From: Bacillota bacterium
GTDB lineage: Bacteria > Bacillota > Sulfobacillia > DUSP01 > JBFMCS01
Direction: 5' to 3'
NCBI GenBank assembly: GCA_040754315.1
Contig: JBFMCS010000030.1
Coordinates: 1 to 41,674, forward strand
Length of the DNA stretch: 41,674 nucleotides
Shown here: piece by piece, positions 25,383 to 33,155 of the stretch
Layout: every line of letters starts with the position of its first letter
How positions within the stretch are numbered: the stretch's first letter is position 1
Program-made: the position numbers and the translations under genes
Notes under the pieces: model-generated
The model's database searches: none
Told to the model about the DNA's origin: nothing
What the model saw: the letters and a program-made list of their open reading frames with translations, nothing else

Positions 25383-26243
25383 ATGCGAGGGATGCGTGAC
25401 GTGAGACTGGGGGCGCACGTGAGCATAGCCAAGGGCTTCGAGGGGATGGCCAGGGAGGCGTCCCGCCTGAACCTCGAGGCAGTGCAGGTGTTCTCTAGGA
25501 GCCCAAGAGGGGGAAAGCCCCGGGAGATCTCCTCCCAAGAGGCGGAGGCGGCACAGGCCATCCTCAAAGAGGCTGGAGTGCGGCCTCTCATCATTCACAC
25601 CCCCTACCTGGTGAACTTGGCTGCGGAGGACCCTGGGAAACGGGGTTACAGCCAGGAAGTCACGGCCCTGGACTTGGCGAGGGCGGACCTCCTGGGAGCC
25701 TCCCTGGTGGTGGTCCACGTTGGCAGGTACGAATCCTCCCTGGAGGAGGGCCTCAGGATCATCGCCCAATCCTTGGACGCTGTGATGGACGCGGCGGGCT
25801 CCAGGGCCCAGTTGTGCCTGGAGAACACCGCAGGACAGGGGAGGGAGGCGGGCTACAGGTTCTCGCACATAGGGCGGGTCATGGAACTCGCTGCCCGGGG
25901 CTCGGAGCTCCGCGTCTGCCTGGACACCTGTCATGCCTTCGCCGCAGGCTACGAGGTTTCAAGCCATGAAGGGTGGGAGGCTCTCCTTGAGGAGTTCGAC
26001 CTGGAGGTGGGCCTGGATAGGCTCAGCTGCATCCACTGCAACGACTGTGCCGGGTCCCGGGGTTCCAGGGTGGACAGGCACCGCCATATCGGAGAGGGAA
26101 AGATCGGTTTGGAGGGGTTTGGAGCCATGCTCAAGAGGCCCGAACTCCAGGGGCTTCCCTGCATACTGGAGACCCCGGTGAAGACCATGGATGACTACAG
26201 GAAGGACCTTGATGTGTTAGGGCGCTTGAGAAAGAGAGCATAG
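25383..26243 (+). CDS. nfo: Endonuclease IV (AP endonuclease, Nfo)
   Basis: Endonuclease IV cuts DNA at abasic sites and removes 3' blocking groups in base excision repair. The metal-ligand pattern of the TIM-barrel family is complete: LGAHVS, IIHTPYL, VVHVGRY, CLENTAGQG, CLDTCHAFAAG, IHCNDC, VDRHRHIGEG and ILETP. Length is about 286 residues. The start is uncertain. ATG 25383 and 25392 and GTG 25401 are in frame; GAGGG at 25387-25391 best serves GTG 25401, which matches the usual RLGAHVS N-terminus. A GTG at 25332 overlapping pnp is also open. It is not part of this locus in B. subtilis. Confidence 0.93.
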   Translation: MRGMRDVRLGAHVSIAKGFEGMAREASRLNLEAVQVFSRSPRGGKPREISSQEAEAAQAILKEAGVRPLIIHTPYLVNLAAEDPGKRGYSQEVTALDLARADLLGASLVVVHVGRYESSLEEGLRIIAQSLDAVMDAAGSRAQLCLENTAGQGREAGYRFSHIGRVMELAARGSELRVCLDTCHAFAAGYEVSSHEGWEALLEEFDLEVGLDRLSCIHCNDCAGSRGSRVDRHRHIGEGKIGLEGFGAMLKRPELQGLPCILETPVKTMDDYRKDLDVLGRLRKRA

Positions 26244-26296
26244 CAGGAACGGGGCGGAGAATATCCTCAACTAGGAGACTCGGGGAGGGTATCCCG

Positions 26297-27157
26297 TTGA
26301 GGCCGTATCTCCGCCTCTTGGCGACGGGGGTTGTGTTCCTGTGGCTAACCAGGGCTCCATGGCCAGCCGGGGCCCGGGAGCACGTGGACCGGTTGCTTTG
26401 CGGCGTGCATCCTGGCGTGCGCCTGGAGGGTGCCCTGGTTTCGGGCTATCTTGCCCCGGAGGTACAGGGGGTTCTGGGCCGCTGGGCACGGCTGAGGGAT
26501 CAGGACCCGGTGGACGCCACGATCCGCCAGGGGACCGGCGAGATCCTCCCGGAGAGACCCGGGCGAATCCTGGATATCCCTGCAACGCTTGAACAAGTCA
26601 TTGCTGCCAGGGAGTCCCAGGCGGTAACCGCTGTGGTGAGGCCTGTCAAACCGCGCTGGACGCGGGCGGACTTGGAGGCGATATCTCAAGTCATAGCGGA
26701 GTTTTCCACGTGGGTGGGAGGCTCTGAGGAGAGGGCAAGGAACGTGGCCCTGGCTGCGTCCATTCTTGGTCATACCCTGGTCTTGCCCGGGGAGGTGTTC
26801 TCCTTTAACGAGGCCCTGGGGCCAGCCACACTCGAGAGGGGCTTTCTCTCGGCCCCGGTCATGCTGGAGGACGAGCTAGTGATGGGCCCGGGGGGAGGAG
26901 TGTGCCAGGTGTCATCCACCCTCTACAACGCCGCCCTGCAGGCAGGGTTGACCGTCAGGGAGCGACACCCGCATACCCAGCGTGTAGGGTACGTGCCCGA
27001 GGGCCGTGATGCCGCCGTTGCCCGGGGCTACAAGGACCTGAAGATACAAAACCCGGGTCCTTACCCTGTAGTATTCATGCTGGAGGTGACCGGGCGAAAC
27101 CTTCGGGCCTGCATCCTGGGCCAGGCGCCCGGGGACTCGACGGCAAAGCGGAGGTAG
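26297..27157 (+). CDS. VanW family protein, exported
   Basis: This 286-residue protein has an N-terminal hydrophobic segment (YLRLLATGVVFLWLTRAPWP), probably a signal peptide or anchor. The C-terminal VanW domain is recognised by LPGEVFSFNEALGP (about residue 163), MGPGGGVCQVSSTLYNAALQ (about 196), ERHPHTQRVGYVPEGRDAA and KIQNPGPYPVVF. VanW proteins are common cell-surface proteins of clostridia; despite the name, most have no link to vancomycin resistance, and the biochemical role is not settled. The preceding region may correspond to the peptidoglycan-binding-like domain often found with VanW. TTG 26297 follows GGGGAGGG. It lies where a polysaccharide deacetylase (ylxY) is found in B. subtilis. 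Confidence 0.88.
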   Translation: MRPYLRLLATGVVFLWLTRAPWPAGAREHVDRLLCGVHPGVRLEGALVSGYLAPEVQGVLGRWARLRDQDPVDATIRQGTGEILPERPGRILDIPATLEQVIAARESQAVTAVVRPVKPRWTRADLEAISQVIAEFSTWVGGSEERARNVALAASILGHTLVLPGEVFSFNEALGPATLERGFLSAPVMLEDELVMGPGGGVCQVSSTLYNAALQAGLTVRERHPHTQRVGYVPEGRDAAVARGYKDLKIQNPGPYPVVFMLEVTGRNLRACILGQAPGDSTAKRR

Positions 27158-27162
27158 ATGAG

Positions 27163-28428
27163 TTGATCGAAAGCCACGACACAGGTTCTTCGGTGGTCCA
27201 AGAGACGCCCCTTGACAATGGTCTTTGGGTCCTCAGCCAGGATGTGCCCTACGTGCGCACGGTGTCCGTGGGTCTGTGGATGAGGACGGGTTCCCGGCAT
27301 GAGGGCCCCGGGGAGGCTGGAGCCAGTCACTTCATAGAGCACCTCCTCTTCAAGGGCACCAGGAAAAAGAGCGCCAAGGAGATCTCCGAGGAGATCGACC
27401 TCCTAGGGGGCTATATGAACGCCTTCACAGCCAAGGAGCACACCTGCCTCTACGCCAAGGTCCCCCGGGAGCACTTCAAATCCACGCTGGAGCTCATGGG
27501 GGAGATGCTCCTGGAACCCCTGTTCGACCCTGTAGACATAGACAGGGAAAGGCAGGTGGTAATGGAGGAGATCGCCACCTACGAGGATAACCCAGAGGGA
27601 GTGGTTCACGACCTGTTCTACAGTGCCCTCTGGCCGAGCCACCCCTTGGGCCGCCCCGTCTTGGGCGAGCCGGAGACCCTGCTTGGCCTGGGACGGGACA
27701 CTCTCCTGGACTTCTTCCACAGGCACTACACGCCCGGCAGGATGGTGCTCTCGGCGGTGGGACGCCTGGATCACGGGGAGGTCCTGGCAGAGACCAGCCG
27801 CATCCTGGGAGGAAAGGGCAGGGTGACGAGCCCGTGGGAGTTCTGCCCCCCCGCGGCGGCTTCATGCCAGACCCAGTGCTACAGGGATACGGAACAGGTC
27901 CACATCTGCATGGGGTTTCCCACGGTTCCCATGGAGCACCCTGATGTATACCCGCTGCTTCTCCTGGGGGAGATCATGGGCGGCAGCGCCAGCTCCCGGC
28001 TGTTCCAGAGGGTCAGGGAGGATCTGGGACTCGTCTACTCTATCTACTCCAGTGCCAGCCACTACTCGGATGGGGGCACCTTCCTGGCGTACGCCGGCTC
28101 GAGTCCCGGACGCTGGCATGAGGTGAGGGAACTCATCACCCAGGAGATATCGTCTATGAGACGTGAGGGGATTACCCCCCGGGAGCTCCGCCGGGCCAAG
28201 GCCCAGGTAATTGGCGGCCTGATGCTCAGCCTGGAGAGCACATCCTCCAGGATGGGAAGGATCGGGAAGACCAAACTGCTCCTGGGCAGGGTGGTGACCA
28301 CCGAGGAATCTGCCTCGCGGGTCGAGGCGGTAAGCCTGGAAGACGTCAACCGCGTGGCTGCCGAGGTGCTTTCGCCTGAGCATGAGGCCCTGGCTATACT
28401 CGGACCCATAGAGGGGACGGGGGGATAG
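27163..28428 (+). CDS. ymxG: M16 family zinc peptidase
   Basis: This is a single-domain-pair M16 (insulinase/mitochondrial processing peptidase-like) metalloprotease of 421 residues. The inverted zinc motif HFIEH is at about residues 57-61, with the third ligand Glu in MEEIATYEDNPEG (about 127-140). The C-terminal R/Y pair region is seen as ASSRLFQRVREDLGLVYSIY. TTG 27163 lies just after the VanW gene. It matches in position and type the B. subtilis gene ymxG (mlpA) downstream of pnp. The substrate is unknown. Confidence 0.93.
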   Translation: MIESHDTGSSVVQETPLDNGLWVLSQDVPYVRTVSVGLWMRTGSRHEGPGEAGASHFIEHLLFKGTRKKSAKEISEEIDLLGGYMNAFTAKEHTCLYAKVPREHFKSTLELMGEMLLEPLFDPVDIDRERQVVMEEIATYEDNPEGVVHDLFYSALWPSHPLGRPVLGEPETLLGLGRDTLLDFFHRHYTPGRMVLSAVGRLDHGEVLAETSRILGGKGRVTSPWEFCPPAAASCQTQCYRDTEQVHICMGFPTVPMEHPDVYPLLLLGEIMGGSASSRLFQRVREDLGLVYSIYSSASHYSDGGTFLAYAGSSPGRWHEVRELITQEISSMRREGITPRELRRAKAQVIGGLMLSLESTSSRMGRIGKTKLLLGRVVTTEESASRVEAVSLEDVNRVAAEVLSPEHEALAILGPIEGTGG

Positions 28429-28429
28429 C

Positions 28430-28783
28430 ATGGACAAGCTTGATGAGATCTTCTATCTGCAATCCAGGTTTGACCAGGATCTAGCCAGGAGAAGGAACTT
28501 GGACTATGATATGAGCACGTGGGTGCAGAAAGGGATCCTTGCCTTGGTCTCCGAGATGGCGGAGCTCCTGGATGAAGTGAACTTCAAGTGGTGGAAGAAC
28601 GCCAAGCCCGTTGATGTGGAGGCCATTCATGAGGAGCTCGCGGATATACTGCACTTCTACGTGAGCCTCTGCCTGAAGGTAGGGCTTGACGCTCCCGGGC
28701 TTCACAAGGCCTACGTGGCCAAGAACCGGGAGAACTTCCTCAGGCAACAGGGGCTGTCCGATAGGGCAGGTTACGAATCCTGA
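28430..28783 (+). CDS. dUTPase-2-like all-alpha NTP pyrophosphatase
   Basis: This 117-residue protein resembles the dimeric, all-alpha dUTPase/MazG superfamily. The metal-binding pattern is visible as EMAELLDEVNFKWWK (ExxE) and EELADILHFYVSL (ExxxD). Members hydrolyse dUTP or related nucleotides to the monophosphate, keeping uracil out of DNA or supplying dUMP for thymidylate. The ATG follows the M16 gene stop by 1 bp, so they are probably co-translated. A dUTPase is often found beside ymxG in clostridia. Exact substrate preference cannot be read from the sequence. Confidence 0.85.
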   Translation: MDKLDEIFYLQSRFDQDLARRRNLDYDMSTWVQKGILALVSEMAELLDEVNFKWWKNAKPVDVEAIHEELADILHFYVSLCLKVGLDAPGLHKAYVAKNRENFLRQQGLSDRAGYES

Positions 28784-28860
28784 TAACCCGGAAGGTGCGC
28801 ATAAGGCTTTTCCCCTCGTCATAATGTGTCCCTGGGAGGACTCAAGACGGGGGTGGGCAA

Positions 28861-29250
28861 GTGGTCGTTAAGGTGTTCCTGGCTCTGGTACTGGTGGTGC
28901 TGTGTGTGCTCTCGGTACGCCGGAGGGCACGGGTGAGAGCACTCCTGGCAGACCTGCCCATGGAGACGAAACCCTCCATTATATCCGCGGCCATCATGGA
29001 ACTCATAGCGGTGGCCGGGGGAGTATACATCGCGCTGACAGCGGTAACCTCTTTTCTTGCCGTGGAGGTTCCTGACCGGGTACTGTGGATGGGTCTCAGG
29101 TTCAACCCGCTCGCGGCCATCTCCATGTTGGTCGCAGTGGTGCTTCCCTTCACTCAACCCGAGCCCCAGGTCAGCCTCGGGCGGGCTCAGGAGACACTGA
29201 ATAGGCATCTCCCAGGGGGAAACACTAGGATGAGAAGAACTGGGAGGTGA
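28861..29250 (+). CDS. Small membrane protein of unknown function
   Basis: The gene encodes a 129-residue protein with three hydrophobic stretches: VVKVFLALVLVVLCVLSV at the N-terminus, AAIMELIAVAGGVYIALTAV in the middle and a third near AAISMLVAVVLPF. The C-terminus is polar. I do not recognise the family. The GTG start follows a G-rich stretch (GGGGGTGGG). The stop overlaps the GTG of the next gene by 4 bp, so the two are translated together and may act together at the membrane. Confidence 0.65.
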   Translation: MVVKVFLALVLVVLCVLSVRRRARVRALLADLPMETKPSIISAAIMELIAVAGGVYIALTAVTSFLAVEVPDRVLWMGLRFNPLAAISMLVAVVLPFTQPEPQVSLGRAQETLNRHLPGGNTRMRRTGR

Positions 29251-29747
29251 CTACATCATTGGATCGTAGCGTAGTTGGTGTATTCCGCTCAGAGGAACAG
29301 GCTGAAAGGGCAGTTTCTGAGCTTAGAGACAAGGGCTTTAGGGACAACGAGATCAACATTGTCGCCAAGGGTCGCAACAAGGGAGGCGGGCAAGAGCGCG
29401 GTCGCAGGGGTCAGTCCGGGGTGGAAGACGTCTCCGGCGGCGTTACTGCAGGGGGAGCCATTGGAGGCCTGGCAGGGCTCCTGGCCGGAGCCGGTGCCCT
29501 GGCCATACCGGGCGTTGGCCCCATAGTCGCGGCGGGTCCTATCGCCGCGGCACTGTCAGGGGCGGTGACTGGGGGAGTAGCCGGCGGTCTCCTGGACTTC
29601 GGCATACCCGAGGAGAAGGGGCGCCAGCTGGAGCGTGAGGTGAAGGAAGGCAAGATCCTGGCGCTGGTGAAGGCCAGGGAGGAAAAGGTGGATGAGGCGG
29701 CGGAGATATTCCGGCGTAACGGCGCGGTGGAAGTGGAAACCCACTAG
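29247..29747 (+). CDS. General stress protein 17M-like, glycine-rich membrane domain
   Basis: This 166-residue protein starts with VVGVFRSEEQAERAVSELRDKGF, typical of the ferredoxin-like YflT/GsiB-type general stress protein 17M domain. It continues with a Gly/Ala-rich hydrophobic segment (about residues 65-115, AGGAIGGLAGLLAGAGALA) that may insert in the membrane, and ends with a second charged half (REVKEGKILALVKAREEKV). Similar proteins are induced by stress in Bacillus, but the molecular function is unknown. It overlaps the preceding small membrane protein gene by 4 bp and is closed by a hairpin at 29761-29794. Confidence 0.75.
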   Translation: MTTSLDRSVVGVFRSEEQAERAVSELRDKGFRDNEINIVAKGRNKGGGQERGRRGQSGVEDVSGGVTAGGAIGGLAGLLAGAGALAIPGVGPIVAAGPIAAALSGAVTGGVAGGLLDFGIPEEKGRQLEREVKEGKILALVKAREEKVDEAAEIFRRNGAVEVETH

Positions 29748-29760
29748 AACCCGTAAAGAC

Positions 29761-29794
29761 AGAGCGCGGGGCGCCGGCAGGCGGCCCGCGCTCT
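29761..29794 (+). terminator. Strong GC hairpin before asd
   Basis: AGAGCGCGGG (29761-29770) pairs with CCCGCGCTCT (29785-29794), with a further GCGCC/GGCG pairing inside. The stem is at least 10 bp; no T-run follows. It separates the stress-protein pair from asd. Confidence 0.55.
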
Positions 29795-29867
29795 GCAATT
29801 ACAGGGACAGTGACAGGGGTCATACCATAAGATGATCAGGGGAGAAGAGACCGGAGGGGGGCCGAAC

Positions 29868-30878
29868 ATGCTAGGCAAAGTGGCTATTGTGGGTGTCACC
29901 GGGCTTGTCGGTGGCAAGGTGCTGGAGGTTCTCATGGACAAGAGGCTGGGCGTCCGTGAGCTGGTAGCCATGGCGAGCCATCGTTCCGTGGGGCAGTCTG
30001 TGTGCTTCCAGGGGTCCCAGGTCCCTGTGATCGAGGCTAGGCCAGAGGCCTTCCGCGGGGTGGACCTCGCCTTCTTTTGCGCGGGAACAGGCATTTCCAG
30101 GAGCCTTGCCCCTGAGGCTGTGAAGGCCGGAGCAGTGGTCGTCGACAAGTCCAATGCCTTCAGGATGGACCCGGCGGTCCCCCTGGTGGTACCCGAGGTA
30201 AACCCCGAGGCCATGATGAACCACAGGGGGATCATAGCCAGCCCGAACTGTTCCACCATCCAGATGGTGGTGGCGCTGAAGCCTCTGCATGATGCTGCGA
30301 CCCTGACGAGAGTTGTGGTGACTACCTTCCAGTCGGTATCGGGTACCGGCAAGGATGCCGTGGACGAACTGGTTATCCAAAGCAGGCAGGTCCTGGACGG
30401 CATGACGCCCAGCCCTTTGGTGTACCCCCACCAGATCGCCTTTAACCTGCTACCTCACATCGACAGCTTTGACCCCCAGGGGTATTCGGGAGAAGAGATG
30501 AAGATGGTGAAGGAGACACAGAAGATCCTGGGACTGCCTGGCTTGCCCATTGCCGCTACCTGCGTTCGAGTGCCGGTGGCAGTGAGCCACTCCGAGTCGG
30601 TGCTGGTGGAGACGGCCAGGCCCCTTGGCCCAGCGGAGGCCCGGCGAGTACTCTCAGGTTCCAAGTCTATTGTGGTCCTTGACGACCCCGCCAGCGGCAT
30701 CTACCCAATGCCGGTGGAGGCCGCGGGGAAGGATGAGGTGTTCGTGGGAAGGATCCGCCAAGACCTGTTCCAGGATAACGCACTGCACTTCTGGGTGGTC
30801 TCGGACAATCTGAGGAAGGGTGCGGCCACCAACGCGGTACAGATCGCCGAAGCGCTTTTGACTAAGGGATTGTTCTAG
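29868..30878 (+). CDS. asd: Aspartate-semialdehyde dehydrogenase
   Basis: Asd reduces aspartyl phosphate to aspartate semialdehyde, the branch point to lysine/DAP, threonine and methionine. The N-terminal nucleotide-binding motif is AIVGVTGLVGGKVLEVL. The catalytic Cys lies in ASPNCSTIQMVV (about residue 128), and the active-site His in VPVAVSHSES (about 241). ATG 29868 follows GGAGGGGG (29853-29860) at 7 bp; an upstream in-frame ATG at 29832 has no better site. The protein has 336 residues. It starts the asd-dapG-dapA group. Confidence 0.96.
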   Translation: MLGKVAIVGVTGLVGGKVLEVLMDKRLGVRELVAMASHRSVGQSVCFQGSQVPVIEARPEAFRGVDLAFFCAGTGISRSLAPEAVKAGAVVVDKSNAFRMDPAVPLVVPEVNPEAMMNHRGIIASPNCSTIQMVVALKPLHDAATLTRVVVTTFQSVSGTGKDAVDELVIQSRQVLDGMTPSPLVYPHQIAFNLLPHIDSFDPQGYSGEEMKMVKETQKILGLPGLPIAATCVRVPVAVSHSESVLVETARPLGPAEARRVLSGSKSIVVLDDPASGIYPMPVEAAGKDEVFVGRIRQDLFQDNALHFWVVSDNLRKGAATNAVQIAEALLTKGLF

Positions 30879-30893
30879 GGAGAGGGAAGAACA

Positions 30894-32126
30894 ATGAGGA
30901 TTATTGTACAGAAGTTCGGAGGGACATCGCTGTCCAGCCCCGAGCGAAGGGAAATGTCGGCCTCCAGGATTCTCGCCGCCATCGGCGAGGGATACAGTCC
31001 CGTAGTTGTGGTCTCTGCTATGGGAAGGGCAGGAGACCCGTATGCTACCGATACCCTCCTAGGCATCGTCAGGGAGATATCTAGCGAGATGGACCCCAGG
31101 GAAACGGATCTCCTGGTCTCCTGCGGGGAGATCATTTCCTCTGTGGTGATGGCGGCAACCTTGAGGGACAAGGGGCTGGCGCCCCGGGTGCTCACAGGGG
31201 GCCAGGCGGGGATCATCACGGACGGCGTCTACACCGATGCCAGGATAATCCGGGTGGAGCCATCCCTGATCCTCCGGTGGCTGAGGGATGGTACCACAGT
31301 GATAGTCGCCGGCTTTCAGGGCTTGGCGGAATCCGGGGACGTGACAACCTTGGGAAGAGGCGGCTCCGACATAACCGCCACGGCGCTGGGGGCGGCGCTT
31401 GATGCGGAACTGGTGGAGATCTACACTGATGTGGACGGCATTAAGACAGCGGACCCAAGGCTCGTTCCAGACGCCAGGACCATCGAGGTGCTGGCCTACG
31501 ATGAGATATGCCAGATGGCTCACGAAGGGGCGAAGGTGATCCACCCCAGGGCCGTGGAGATCGCTATGCAGAGGCGAGTACCTCTCAGGATCAAGTGCAC
31601 CTTCACGGAGACTCCGGGGACCCTGGTCACCTATTCTGTTGAGGGAACCCAGGCCTGGCCTGATGCCCGGCAGGTGATGCCGGTGACCGGTGTCACTCAC
31701 ATCATGGGTGTCGCCCAGGTGGCAATGACAGGGGAGGCCCAGGAGGGTGCCCCAGGTGACCTGGGTTTCTTCCGGCACCTGGCCGACGCGGGGATCAGCG
31801 TGGATATGATCAACGTTACCGGTGCCCTGAGGGCCTTCATAATCAGGGACGACCTGGCGGAGCGGGCTGCCCGTGTGCTGAAGGACCAGGGCTACCAAGC
31901 CAAGATTGACCGGAGACTCACCAAGGTGTCTGTGGTGGGCTATGGGATGCGGGGCATCCCCGGGGTCATGGCAGCGGTGGTGGAGGCCCTGGGGTATGCA
32001 GGCGTTGAGATACTTCAGACTGCCGACTCTCATGTAACAATATCCTGCCTGGTGAGAGAGGGCGACGCCGAGGTGGCGGTCCAGGCGCTCCATGCCAAGT
32101 TCGGCCTGGGAAAGCGGGAGGTGTGA
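30894..32126 (+). CDS. dapG: Aspartate kinase (DapG type)
   Basis: Aspartate kinase phosphorylates aspartate, the first step to DAP, lysine, threonine and methionine. The N-terminal kinase motif is VQKFGGTSLSSPE (about residues 5-17), and the substrate region includes GRGGSDITATALGAAL (about 157) and YTDVDGIKTADPR (about 181). The C-terminal third has two ACT domains (from VTHIMGVAQVAM, about 264, and from KVSVVGYGMRGIPGVMA, about 344) for feedback control. The 410-residue length and position between asd and dapA match B. subtilis DapG, the DAP-inhibited isozyme; inhibitor identity here is inferred only from this synteny. Confidence 0.94.
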   Translation: MRIIVQKFGGTSLSSPERREMSASRILAAIGEGYSPVVVVSAMGRAGDPYATDTLLGIVREISSEMDPRETDLLVSCGEIISSVVMAATLRDKGLAPRVLTGGQAGIITDGVYTDARIIRVEPSLILRWLRDGTTVIVAGFQGLAESGDVTTLGRGGSDITATALGAALDAELVEIYTDVDGIKTADPRLVPDARTIEVLAYDEICQMAHEGAKVIHPRAVEIAMQRRVPLRIKCTFTETPGTLVTYSVEGTQAWPDARQVMPVTGVTHIMGVAQVAMTGEAQEGAPGDLGFFRHLADAGISVDMINVTGALRAFIIRDDLAERAARVLKDQGYQAKIDRRLTKVSVVGYGMRGIPGVMAAVVEALGYAGVEILQTADSHVTISCLVREGDAEVAVQALHAKFGLGKREV

Positions 32127-33010
32127 GAGAGGTGGCCTTCGGAAGTCTCCTGACGGCCATGGTAACACCCTTCAATGAAGATGGGGAAGTCAACTACAAG
32201 AAGGCCGGGGCCCTTGCGGAGAAACTGGCCCGGGAGGGCAGCGATGCCATCGTTGTGGGGGGTACTACCGGTGAATCCCCCACACTAAGCCGGGAGGAAC
32301 GCTCCAGGCTCCTTGATGCTGTGCTGGAGGTGGTGGGGCATAGCTTGAGGGTGGTAGCGGGGACGGGCACCAACTGCACCAGGGATTCGGTGGAGCTGAG
32401 CAAGATGGCGGAAAGGGCAGGGGCGCATGGTCTCATGCTGGTCACGCCCTACTACAACAAGCCTCCTCAGGGAGCGCTAGTTAGCCACTTCAAGGCAGTG
32501 GCAGAGAGCACGGGGCTCCCTATCATGCTATATAACGTGCCCGGGCGCACAGGGGTGAATATGACCCCAGAGACGGTCCAGAAGGTTTCGGAGATACCCA
32601 ACATCATTGCCCTGAAGGAGGCGGCGGGCAGCCTGGACCAGGCCTCTGAGATAGCGCAGGGGATGCCGGAAACCTTTACCCTTTATAGCGGGGATGACAG
32701 CCTCACCCTGCCCATGCTTGCGGTGGGGGCATCCGGCGTGGTGAGCGTTGCCTCCCACGTGGCTGGCCTCGAGATAAAGGCTATGATCCAGGACTACCAG
32801 GCAGGTAGAGTAGCCCAGGCCCGGGAGCGCCACTTGAGGCTCTTTCCCCTCTTTAAGGCGCTCTTCATCACCACTAATCCCATACCCGTCAAGGCAGCCC
32901 TAGAGATTGCCGGGTTCAGGGCCGGGGGAGTGAGGCTGCCCCTGACCGCAGCCAGCGGCGAACAGCGGGAGACCATCCGCGGCGCCATGCTCAAGGCTGG
33001 TGTACTGTAG
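32123..33010 (+). CDS. dapA: 4-hydroxy-tetrahydrodipicolinate synthase
   Basis: DapA condenses pyruvate with aspartate semialdehyde, the first step specific to DAP/lysine. Visible active-site motifs are VVGGTTGESPTLS (about residues 44-56), MLVTPYYNKPPQGAL with the catalytic Tyr (about 133), and IIALKEAAGSLDQ with the Schiff-base Lys (about 163). The length is about 295 residues. GTG 32123 overlaps the dapG stop; GTG 32132 is better spaced from GGGAGG (32116-32121) and may be the real start. Dipicolinate synthase genes, which share this substrate line in spore-formers, are not found in the window. Confidence 0.95.
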   Translation: MREVAFGSLLTAMVTPFNEDGEVNYKKAGALAEKLAREGSDAIVVGGTTGESPTLSREERSRLLDAVLEVVGHSLRVVAGTGTNCTRDSVELSKMAERAGAHGLMLVTPYYNKPPQGALVSHFKAVAESTGLPIMLYNVPGRTGVNMTPETVQKVSEIPNIIALKEAAGSLDQASEIAQGMPETFTLYSGDDSLTLPMLAVGASGVVSVASHVAGLEIKAMIQDYQAGRVAQARERHLRLFPLFKALFITTNPIPVKAALEIAGFRAGGVRLPLTAASGEQRETIRGAMLKAGVL

Positions 33011-33084
33011 GGGCTTATGTCCCCTTGGATTTCCTATAGGTGTCTCGCCTTTGGGGCAGGTACCACGTGTTGCCTGGCTGCCGC

Positions 33085-33113
33085 TTGGCTTGGGGCACCT
33101 TTTTTGCTATGAT
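33085..33113 (+). promoter_or_regulatory. Promoter for rnj
   Basis: TTGGCT (33085-33090), 17-bp spacer, TATGAT (33108-33113) preceded by TGC, an extended -10. It lies in the 136-bp gap after dapA, which also contains a TTTTTT run at 33100-33105 that could end dapA transcripts behind a weak stem (GTG..GCC/GGGCAC). Confidence 0.65.
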
Positions 33114-33155
33114 TGAAAATAGCGTGGATTCTAAACTAGGTACGAGGTGGTATTG

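Noticed and set aside
31059-32168. 369-codon minus-strand frame opposite dapG
   Set aside because: Composition is His/Gly/Pro-rich antisense translation of a clear aspartate kinase gene.
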